From positions 1-12,947 of the forward strand of contig USHA01000060.1 in the NCBI GenBank assembly GCA_900554325.1: a DNA stretch of 12,947 nt, in the 5' to 3' direction. The position numbers and the translations under genes were made by a program. How positions within the stretch are numbered: the stretch's first letter is position 1; every line of letters starts with the position of its first letter. The DNA is from an uncultured Collinsella sp. Its GTDB lineage: Bacteria; Actinomycetota; Coriobacteriia; Coriobacteriales; Coriobacteriaceae. Under the pieces are notes generated by a model. The model made no database searches, was not told the origin of the DNA, and saw only the letters and a list, made by a program, of their open reading frames with translations. This document shows, piece by piece, positions 7,122 to 12,947 of the stretch.

Positions 7122-7198
7122 GCTTCGAGAGTTAACCCTCGAAGCAATATTGACGCCATTTTGGCGCAGGGTCGCCTCGAAAGTTAACTCTCGAGGCG
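7122..7198. repeat. GTTAAC palindrome pair, copy 2
   Basis: Dyads at 7122-7145 (arms GCTTCGAG and CTCGAAGC around AGTTAACC) and 7173-7198 (arms CGCCTCGA and TCGAGGCG around AAGTTAACTC). Centres are at 7133.5 and 7185.5, again 52 bp apart. The spacer carries CGCC-ATTTT-GGCG (7154-7166), a hairpin matching in place that of copy 1. From one GTTAAC to the next, about 34 of 52 bases agree with copy 1 in the same orientation by hand alignment. It lies upstream of the DUF559 gene and of the beta-glucoside operon leader. Confidence 0.78.
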
Positions 7199-7391
7199 GA
7201 ACTCGCTTCAGGCCCCTCGTCTAAACACTTCGTGCATTTGGCGGCTGTCTTGAATCCACTGGCGGAGCGATACAAACCGTTTGTCGGGTGTGGCCCCATG
7301 TTTTAAGGAGGTCGTTCTATACTCGTAATCGTTCGAGAGGTTACCTGTTTGGGCCTGCACCGAGCACCTGCTTACAGTTGCATATGAAGCC
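7199..7391 (+). other. Upstream region of the beta-glucoside operon, promoter not resolved
   Basis: The operon promoter should lie here. Candidates are TATACT at 7318-7323 and TACAGT at 7373-7378 with TTGGGC 18 bp before it. The second would start the RNA a few bases before the antiterminator site at 7392. Neither has a convincing -35. AAGGAGG at 7305-7311 looks like a ribosome site but no start codon follows it. No gene is seen. Confidence 0.3.
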
Positions 7392-7418
7392 GGGATGTTA
7401 CTCTTCGAGGCATACACC
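7392..7418 (+). promoter_or_regulatory. RNA antiterminator (RAT) site for the LicT/BglG-type protein
   Basis: The RNA reads GGGATGTTACTC, a short loop, then GAGGCATACACC. This follows the LicT/BglG target pattern (GGATTGTTACTG ... GCAGGCAAAACC) closely in its first half and in the AGGCA of the second. In that family a dimer of the N-terminal CAT domain binds this imperfect hairpin and so prevents the terminator that shares its bases. The site begins 138 bases before the antiterminator gene. Recognition is by pattern only, but the overlapping terminator supports it. Confidence 0.78.
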
Positions 7419-7470
7419 GTTTGAGCCGCGCAAGTGCGCGGGGCGGTTGCTTCGGAGAGTTTTTCATTTT
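7400..7470 (+). terminator. Intrinsic terminator overlapping the RAT site
   Basis: ACTCTTCGAGGC (7400-7411) pairs with GCTTCGGAGAGT (7449-7460) over 12 positions, two of them G-U. The strand between forms an inner hairpin CCGCGC-AAGT-GCGCGG (7426-7441). A T-rich run (TTTTTCATTTT, 7460-7470) follows. The 5' arm is most of the RAT hairpin, so the two structures exclude each other. This is the expected switch for an operon autoregulated by a BglG-type antiterminator. Confidence 0.8.
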
Positions 7471-7529
7471 GAGCGTACGTAGGAATGAGTCCGTTCATAT
7501 GCACGGGAGGGAATTGAGGGGAGGCCGGT

Positions 7530-8369
7530 ATGCAAGCCATTCGCAGCATCAACAACAATATTGCCGTGTGCGTAGATAGCGCAGGGCAAGAGTGCATCGC
7601 CATGGGAAAGGGGATTGGCTACGGTAAGATGCCGCATGAGGTTGAGCTTTCGAAGGTGACTCATACCTATTACTGCGTAGATGAACGTCAACTTGAGGGA
7701 GTCAAGGATATTCCCCAAGAGGTTCTTGCTTTTGCGGCATCTGCGGTCGATAGGGTTCGTGGACAGCTTCCATATCAGCTGAGCCCCAATCTCACGTTCA
7801 CTCTTGCGGACCACATAGCGTTTGCCATTAGACGCGCGGAGCAGGGTATCCAGGTTCGGATGCCACTCGCCTATGACGTTGAGCAGAGCTATCCAGACGA
7901 ATTTCGGTTGGGCCGTCAGCTGGTTCGTAGGATATGTCGTGAGTTCGGCGTGACACTTCGCGATGATGAAGCGAGTGGTATAGCAATGAGCTTGGTTAAC
8001 GCACGCGCATCTGCTGCGACCGAGGAGGAGCTGACGAGGGCGCGTCAAGATGAAGACATGCTCGAGGACATTACTGAGATTGTTGAGAACCACTTTGGCG
8101 TAACAGTCGATCGAGCTTCGTTTGCGTTCTCTCGCTATGCGACACATCTCCATTACCTCTTTGCTCGAATTCATAGTGACGAGGTGCTGCCCGCTGAGGG
8201 TCTCAGTGGATATCAGGGCGTGGACGACCAATTTCCCGAGGGGGTCGTATGCGTTCGGAAGATTTGCGACCACATTCACGATGCATGGGGTGCCGATCTG
8301 ACTGATGAGGAGCGTTTGTATCTCGTGATCCATGTAAGCAGGATTTGCATTAAGGGGACGGGACGGTAA
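7530..8369 (+). CDS. licT: LicT/BglG-family transcription antiterminator with two PRD domains
   Basis: A 279-residue cytoplasmic RNA-binding regulator. Residues 1-55 form the CAT RNA-binding domain (IRSINNNIAVCVD, GKGIGYGK). PRD1 spans about 65-170 and PRD2 about 172-279. Phosphorylation by the sugar PTS at conserved histidines normally sets activity. Here PRD1 has His95 (LADHIAF), but the second PRD1 position reads MSLVNA, with Ser154 where the family has His. PRD2 keeps both (THLHYL, His206; YLVIHVSRI, His268). The ATG at 7530 has GGGGAGG 5 bases upstream. It follows its own target site and terminator and precedes the permease and glucosidase genes, so it should control the whole operon including itself. 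The name licT is by family; orthology to the Bacillus gene is not proven. Confidence 0.92.
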   Translation: MQAIRSINNNIAVCVDSAGQECIAMGKGIGYGKMPHEVELSKVTHTYYCVDERQLEGVKDIPQEVLAFAASAVDRVRGQLPYQLSPNLTFTLADHIAFAIRRAEQGIQVRMPLAYDVEQSYPDEFRLGRQLVRRICREFGVTLRDDEASGIAMSLVNARASAATEEELTRARQDEDMLEDITEIVENHFGVTVDRASFAFSRYATHLHYLFARIHSDEVLPAEGLSGYQGVDDQFPEGVVCVRKICDHIHDAWGADLTDEERLYLVIHVSRICIKGTGR

Positions 8370-8383
8370 GGCTGCCTGTCCCC
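8354..8383 (+). other. Intercistronic hairpin over the antiterminator stop codon
   Basis: GGGGACGGG (8354-8362) pairs with CCTGTCCCC (8375-8383), nine pairs with one G-U, around a 12-base loop that holds the TAA stop. Only a short TTT follows, so it is a weak terminator at best. It may slow read-through or protect the 3' end, setting the ratio of regulator to transporter. No second RAT-like sequence lies in this gap. Confidence 0.4.
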
Positions 8384-8407
8384 AGGTTTCGAACAAGGGA
8401 GCTTGGA

Positions 8408-9784
8408 ATGGGTTCGAAAAAGTACGACGAGCTCGCCAATCGAGTTATCGATTTGGTGGGTGGCAAGGACAACATCAGCTACTTTACTCACTGTGTTACG
8501 CGGTTGCGTTTCAACCTTAAGGATAAGGGTCTGGCGAATAAGGGCGAGCTTGATGGCCTTTCGGGTGTAATTGGCACTCAGTGGTCGGGCGACCAGCTTC
8601 AAATTATTGTCGGCCAGCAGGTCGGCGAGGTCTATGCTGCGATTTGCGATCGCAGCGGCCTGGCGCGCGAGGACGCAATCGACGAGAATCTCGACTCGAA
8701 TCTCACTGGCAAGCGCGATTTTTCGCCGAGGCATATGTTCGATCTTTTTTTCGATACGCTATCAGGCATTTTTGCCCCGTTTATTCCAGCAATAGTTTCT
8801 TGTGGCCTGCTCCAGGGAGTTTTGTACTCCATCCAGACATTTGGTTGGATTAGCGCTGATTCGGTTGAATATAATTTCTTTTACACCTGCGCAAATACCG
8901 CTTTCTATTTCATGCCGGTACTGATCGCATTTTCGGCTGGAAAGAGATTTAAGTGCAACCCTTATGTGGCAGCGGCGCTTGGCGCAGTTCTTATTCATCC
9001 TACGTTTACCGGAATGTCCGGCGAGACCATTGAGCTGTTTGGGGTTATACCTATCACGTTCGCGAATTACTCCTCTACGGTCGTTCCTGCAATTTTGACC
9101 GTGTATGTTGCCTCATGGATTGAGCGTGCTTGCAAGAAGGTGGTCCCGGCAATGCTGGACATCATCGTTACCCCGTTCGTAACGTTTTTGGTCGCAGCAA
9201 TTATTGGCTTCTCGCTCCTTGCGCCTGCGGGCAATTTCTTGGGGACCTTTGTCGCTGAGGGAATACTTTGGCTCTACACTTCGCTCGGCCCCGTCGGCGG
9301 TGCAATTTGTGCTGCCGTCTACCCCTTCATGCTTGCGACTGGTATGCAAGTCGCAATGTCTCCCATTACCGTGCAGAATCTGGCTACGCTCGGATACGAC
9401 TTCATCTATCCCTGCACGGCTGCTTCTAATGCCGCTATGGCAGCTTGCGCATTGTATATCTTCTTTACTGCAAAGAACAAAAACATCAAGTCGATTGGCT
9501 CCTCCACTGGTGTCACCGCTCTGATTGGCGTGACTGAGCCGGTTTTCTTTGGACTCATTGCGAAGTATCGCAAGGCGATGATTGCAACGATTATTGGCGG
9601 TGCCGCCGGTGGCGTTGTGATGGGCTTATTTACCGTGCAATATCTTTCATTTGGATTTGTCCCATTTGGCACGCTTCCTCTGGCGATGACCGAGACATTC
9701 CCGTACTACATGATTGGCGTATGCCTCTCGATGGTCGTCGCGGTTATTTCTATGCGCGTCTTGAATTTTACGGATGAGGAGTAA
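8408..9784 (+). CDS. PTS beta-glucoside-specific EIIBC permease
   Basis: A 458-residue inner-membrane transporter that takes up and phosphorylates beta-glucosides such as arbutin, salicin or cellobiose. Residues 1-90 form the EIIB domain with the phospho-cysteine in THCVTRLRF (Cys29). From about 105 to the end is the EIIC membrane domain with roughly ten hydrophobic segments, including FAPFIPAIVSCGLLQG, NPYVAAALGAVLIHP and GVTEPVFFGL, the glucose-family signature near the C-terminus. BglF/BglP proteins are usually about 610-630 residues because they carry EIIA at the C-terminus; this one ends without it, so EIIA must act in trans. The ATG has AGGGAG 6 bases upstream. The gene lies 38 bp after the antiterminator and just before the phospho-glucosidase. 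The exact sugar cannot be read from the sequence. Confidence 0.92.
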   Translation: MGSKKYDELANRVIDLVGGKDNISYFTHCVTRLRFNLKDKGLANKGELDGLSGVIGTQWSGDQLQIIVGQQVGEVYAAICDRSGLAREDAIDENLDSNLTGKRDFSPRHMFDLFFDTLSGIFAPFIPAIVSCGLLQGVLYSIQTFGWISADSVEYNFFYTCANTAFYFMPVLIAFSAGKRFKCNPYVAAALGAVLIHPTFTGMSGETIELFGVIPITFANYSSTVVPAILTVYVASWIERACKKVVPAMLDIIVTPFVTFLVAAIIGFSLLAPAGNFLGTFVAEGILWLYTSLGPVGGAICAAVYPFMLATGMQVAMSPITVQNLATLGYDFIYPCTAASNAAMAACALYIFFTAKNKNIKSIGSSTGVTALIGVTEPVFFGLIAKYRKAMIATIIGGAAGGVVMGLFTVQYLSFGFVPFGTLPLAMTETFPYYMIGVCLSMVVAVISMRVLNFTDEE

Positions 9785-9788
9785 TCTG

Positions 9789-11231
9789 ATGGGATTCAAA
9801 GAAGGTTTTTTGTGGGGTGGTGCAACATCTGCGAGTCAGTGTGAGGGCTCCTTTGATCTCGATGGAAAGGGCCTGAGCGTCTCGGATGTCGTATCTAGCG
9901 GCTCTCATCACAGCCCGCGTCGGATTTGTCTTGACAGAGATCCGGCTTATGCATTTCCTTCGGAATGGGGATCGGACTGCTACCGTCGTTTTGAGGAAGA
10001 TATAGAGCTATTTACGGAAATGGGGTTCAAGGCTTATAGATTTTCGATCGATTGGAGTCGCATCTTTCCACATGGTGACGATGCCGAGCCAAATGAAGCT
10101 GGTCTTGACCACTATGAACGTTTGCTCAGCGCGCTTCGCGAACATGATATTGAGCCGGTGGTAACGCTTTCGCACAGCGAAATGCCGCTTAACCTTGTGA
10201 AAAAATATGGAGGGTGGAGAAATAAGCGGGTAATAGAGTTTTACGTACGTTATTGCTCGGCCGTTTTTTCTCGATATCGAGGGCTGGTAAAGTACTGGCT
10301 TCCGTTCAATGAAGTCAATGACATGCTGCTCCCGATGAGCGCATTCGGTCAGGGCGGTATCTATCATGATGGGACGGAATCTTTCACTGAGCAGCCAGAT
10401 TATCCAAATGAACGCATGAATGCTCTCAACAACATCCTTATTGCCTCCGCCCGAGCGGTGAAGATGGGTCGAGATATTAACCGTGATTTCAGTTTTGGCA
10501 CGATGATTTGCCACATCACGCAGTATCCGCGCACGTGTTGTCCAGAGGACCAGCTTCTCGTCCAGATGGACGATCTCTATCGCAATTGCATGTGCTCTGA
10601 CGTGATGTTGCGGGGCGAGTACCCGTACTATGCCTGGACTTATTTCCGCAGGCACGGTATCGAGCTCGAACTCACTGACAAGGAGCGCGCGGATCTCAAA
10701 GCAGGCACGTGCGATTTCTACACGTTTTCGTATTACCAGAGCATCTGTCAGACAACGCGTGCTGAGGAGTTTGGAGATCAGACGGGTGGCAACATCATGG
10801 GAGGTGTCCGCAACCCGTACCTGGAGCTTACGGATTGGGATTGGCTCATTGATCCGGTTGGCTTGCGCTATACGTTGAATAAGGTGTACGACCGGTATCG
10901 AGTTCCCGTAATGATCACGGAAAACGGTCTTGGCGCTGTTGATGTCTTTGAGGCTGATGGGTCGATTCACGATCAATATCGCATTGACTATCTTCGTCGT
11001 CACATTGAGGAGATGAGGAAAGCTGTTGATGATGGCGTGGACCTTATTGGCTATACGCCGTGGGGTTGCATCGATCTTGTGAGCATGTCGACAGGTGAGA
11101 TGAAAAAGCGATACGGGTTTATTTACGTTGATGCGGATGATGAAGGAAACGGCACATTCGATCGTTTTCGTAAAGACAGTTTCTATTGGTATAAGCGCGT
11201 CATTGCGACTAACGGCGAGGATTTGAGCTAG
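9789..11231 (+). CDS. GH1 6-phospho-beta-glucosidase
   Basis: A 480-residue cytoplasmic glycoside hydrolase of family 1. It splits phosphorylated beta-glucosides imported by the permease into glucose 6-phosphate and an aglycone or sugar. It begins FLWGGATSASQCEG; the acid/base is Glu175 in WLPFNEVND, the nucleophile Glu378 in MITENGLGA, and VTLSHSEMPLNLVKKYGGW (126-143) is typical. The C-terminal GYTPWGCIDLVSMSTGEMKK and RYGFIYVD (421-448), with a Ser (432 or 434), Lys440 and Tyr442, is the pocket that binds the substrate phosphate, which sets this group apart from plain beta-glucosidases. An in-frame ATG at 9774 overlaps the permease gene, but GAGGAG 7 bases before the ATG at 9789 favours the latter. 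It is the last gene of the operon. Confidence 0.93.
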   Translation: MGFKEGFLWGGATSASQCEGSFDLDGKGLSVSDVVSSGSHHSPRRICLDRDPAYAFPSEWGSDCYRRFEEDIELFTEMGFKAYRFSIDWSRIFPHGDDAEPNEAGLDHYERLLSALREHDIEPVVTLSHSEMPLNLVKKYGGWRNKRVIEFYVRYCSAVFSRYRGLVKYWLPFNEVNDMLLPMSAFGQGGIYHDGTESFTEQPDYPNERMNALNNILIASARAVKMGRDINRDFSFGTMICHITQYPRTCCPEDQLLVQMDDLYRNCMCSDVMLRGEYPYYAWTYFRRHGIELELTDKERADLKAGTCDFYTFSYYQSICQTTRAEEFGDQTGGNIMGGVRNPYLELTDWDWLIDPVGLRYTLNKVYDRYRVPVMITENGLGAVDVFEADGSIHDQYRIDYLRRHIEEMRKAVDDGVDLIGYTPWGCIDLVSMSTGEMKKRYGFIYVDADDEGNGTFDRFRKDSFYWYKRVIATNGEDLS

Positions 11232-11376
11232 GCACCTTGCTGTTTCTGGGGCGTTGACGCTGTATGTCTTCGATACGTACTGTCAAGGCTGGCTCGTTGT
11301 GCCTTGGCGTTGCCGCGTAGGGCCTCTTTCCTCAAAGGTGTGCCACTTCTTGGTGGTCACAATGGGCGGTGAGGGC
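11232..11376. other. 3' region of the beta-glucoside operon, no gene and no clear terminator
   Basis: Only weak dyads are seen: CAAGGC/GCCTTG (11284-11306), and GTGCCAC with GTGGTCAC (11339-11360) with a bulge. None is followed by a T run. The first strong stem after the operon is the palindrome at 11377, which may do the work of a terminator. Confidence 0.3.
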
Positions 11377-11456
11377 ATTCGGCTCCGAGAGTTAACTTTC
11401 GGAGCCGAATTTCACTGAGCTGACGTCTATTTCTCTTCGAGAGTTAACTCTCGAGG
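11377..11456. repeat. GTTAAC palindrome pair, copy 3
   Basis: The first dyad, 11377-11410, is the longest: arms ATTCGGCTCCGA and TCGGAGCCGAAT around GAGTTAACTT, with one mismatched pair in 34 bases. The second is a perfect 18-bp dyad, TCGAGAGTTAACTCTCGA (11437-11454), with C/G extending to 11435-11456. Centres at 11393.5 and 11445.5 are 52 bp apart, as in the other two copies. As RNA, the first would be a very stable hairpin and may end transcription from the beta-glucoside operon, though only TTT follows. Confidence 0.78.
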
Positions 11457-11529
11457 TGCATTTGCGGGATTAAAGAAGGGCGAGGTATTGAGAGCGCCGC
11501 ATATGGGGTTGCCATTGTATTCGGGCAAT

Positions 11530-11585
11530 CAACGTTACGTTGGTGTTCCGGCTCGTTCGCTATGTCATTAACGTGCGAGACGTTA
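11530..11585. repeat. ACGTTA-type inverted repeats upstream of the zinc-ribbon gene
   Basis: CAACGT-T-ACGTTG (11530-11542) is a perfect dyad. TAACGT-GCGAG-ACGTTA (11569-11585) is a second with the same half-site. They lie about 45-100 bp upstream of a possible promoter (TATACAAT, 11625-11632). They may be paired operator sites; no regulator is recognised. Confidence 0.35.
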
Positions 11586-11624
11586 CGCGGCGTTATCCGA
11601 AGGGTGCATGAAACTGAGCATGGG

Positions 11625-11632
11625 TATACAAT
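11625..11632 (+). promoter_or_regulatory. Candidate -10 box of the zinc-ribbon gene
   Basis: TATACAAT contains two overlapping -10-like hexamers (TATACA, TACAAT). The -35 region is poor (GTGCAT at 11604-11609, 17 bp before TACAAT). It would give a leader of about 50 bases before the ATG at 11690. Confidence 0.3.
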
Positions 11633-11689
11633 ACCGAACGATTGTGACCAGCTTTGCGCCGTGCGCAACCGGCTGAAAGGTATGTCCGC

Positions 11690-12121
11690 ATGTCCAAGTA
11701 CATCGAGGAGCTTATGTCGCCTCAATTGATGATGGTCGTCTATGTTTTCATCGCGTTCGTCGTCGCCCTTTACCTGCTTTCCGTCGCTTACGTCTTCATC
11801 GACGCCAAACGTCGCGGTGTTCAGGCATTTTGGGCGTGGGGCCTGCTTGCCCTCATTCCGTTTGTCGGTCTGATCGCCTACCTGGTCATGCGTCCCAGCA
11901 TGTACGCCTCCGATCGCGAGGAGCAGGAGCTCGAGATGGCTCTTCGCGAGCGTCAGCTTGCCCAGTACGGCAACTGCCCCAATTGCGGTACCACCATCGA
12001 GAAGGACTTTATCGTGTGCCCCGTCTGCAACACGCAGGTTCGCAACGTATGCCCCACCTGCAAGAAGCCGCTCGAGGCTCATTGGAAAGTTTGCCCGTAC
12101 TGCCGTACTCACATCCAATAG
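11690..12121 (+). CDS. Small membrane protein with C-terminal double zinc ribbon
   Basis: With this start it is 143 residues. Two hydrophobic segments (about 12-34 and 47-68) form a short hairpin in the membrane, in the style of phospholipase D nuclease N-terminal (PLDc_N) proteins (AYVFIDAKRRG, FWAWGLLALIPFVGLIAYLVMRP). A charged Glu/Arg helix follows. The tail has four CxxC pairs: CPNCG, CPVCN, CPTCK and CPYCR, that is, two zinc-ribbon modules. The ATG at 11690 has AAAGG 9 bases upstream; a longer in-frame TTG start at 11654 lacks one. It stands alone, with candidate terminators after it. The role is unknown; zinc binding and membrane location are read from the motifs. Confidence 0.85.
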   Translation: MSKYIEELMSPQLMMVVYVFIAFVVALYLLSVAYVFIDAKRRGVQAFWAWGLLALIPFVGLIAYLVMRPSMYASDREEQELEMALRERQLAQYGNCPNCGTTIEKDFIVCPVCNTQVRNVCPTCKKPLEAHWKVCPYCRTHIQ

Positions 12122-12132
12122 GCGCGTCTGCG

Positions 12133-12157
12133 CCCCATGTAGCGCATGGGGTCTCTT
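12133..12157 (+). terminator. Candidate terminator after the zinc-ribbon gene
   Basis: CCCCATG (12133-12139), loop TAGCG, CATGGGG (12145-12151), then TCTCTT. It begins 12 bases after the TAG. The stem is seven perfect pairs, but the T tract is interrupted. Confidence 0.5.
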
Positions 12158-12172
12158 GCCGCGCGCCGATCC

Positions 12173-12209
12173 GCACCCGTCATCGCATCCCGATGGCGGG
12201 TGCGCTTTC
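12173..12209 (+). terminator. Strong 13-bp hairpin, second terminator or thrS leader structure
   Basis: GCACCCGTCATCG (12173-12185), loop CATCC, CGATGGCGGGTGC (12191-12203): 13 pairs with one T-G. Only CTTTC follows. It may back up the terminator at 12133 or belong to a thrS leader. No T-box sequence (AGGGTGGNACCGCG type) is present in 12122-12338. A possible thrS -10 box, TACACT, is at 12289-12294 without a good -35. Confidence 0.5.
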
Positions 12210-12338
12210 AAATGGGGGAGCTAATAGGGGAGAAGTCGGCTTGCGCATGACGTCTTCGTTTGGAAACGCATCCCCATATGAAAACGGGTACACTTAGACA
12301 GCCATTCAGGTAATACACCTTATAAGGAAGGTACTCAT

Positions 12339-12947
<609 letters not shown>

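Noticed and set aside
7464..8396. 310-residue minus-strand reading frame
   Set aside because: Fully antisense to the well-supported antiterminator; no domain seen in the product.
10008..11003. 331-residue minus-strand reading frame
   Set aside because: Antisense shadow of the GH1 glucosidase gene, whose motifs are intact throughout.
11444..12211. 255-residue minus-strand reading frame
   Set aside because: Covers the zinc-ribbon gene in antisense; the plus-strand product has clear CxxC motifs and membrane segments.
12122..12338. T-box leader for thrS
   Set aside because: No T-box consensus and no antiterminator alternative to the hairpins; only simple stem-loops are seen.

Overview
The window looks like chromosomal DNA from a high-GC Gram-positive anaerobe, most likely a Collinsella-like member of the Coriobacteriia. 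This is an inference from three things: a fused-nuclease-fold (DUF559-type) protein of a kind I associate with that class, a threonyl-tRNA synthetase without the usual N-terminal TGS domain, and a GC-rich, strongly biased codon choice in the housekeeping gene. No rRNA, tRNA, insertion sequence or CRISPR array was found.

Layout. 1-1408: a minus-strand gene for a secreted coiled-coil protein with an RlpA-like double-psi beta-barrel, with a promoter candidate and dyads in front of it. 1409-1818: a noncoding stretch holding 13 copies of a 13-bp motif (CGTTCATATCCTC and its complement), most of them in sixteen 17-bp tandem units that run exactly to the stop codon of the next gene. 1816-5481: a tight minus-strand three-gene operon, in order of transcription a GlpA-like FAD oxidoreductase with a C-terminal [2Fe-2S] (BFD-like) domain, a second FAD/NAD(P)-dependent oxidoreductase, and a DUF1667 cysteine-motif protein. 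They probably form one anaerobic electron-transfer dehydrogenase, most likely for glycerol 3-phosphate or a related hydroxy-acid. 5940-6926: a lone minus-strand gene for an antitoxin-like/DUF559 nuclease-fold protein. 7392-11231: a plus-strand beta-glucoside operon with an RNA antiterminator site overlapping an intrinsic terminator, a LicT/BglG antiterminator, a PTS EIIBC permease and a GH1 6-phospho-beta-glucosidase. 11690-12121: a small membrane protein with two zinc ribbons. 12339-end: the start of thrS.

How the parts work together. The beta-glucoside operon is a complete sensing, uptake and cleavage module except for the EIIA domain, which must come from elsewhere. When unphosphorylated sugar signal allows it, the antiterminator should bind the 7392-7418 RNA site and stop formation of the 7400-7460 terminator stem, so that its own gene and the two downstream are transcribed.

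The two most unexpected signals are noncoding. The first is the 17-bp iteron-like array. The second is a dispersed element made of two palindromes centred on GTTAAC; it occurs three times (about 5.8, 7.16 and 11.4 kb), always with exactly 52 bp between the two palindrome centres. Two of these pairs bracket the DUF559 gene and the third follows the beta-glucoside operon.
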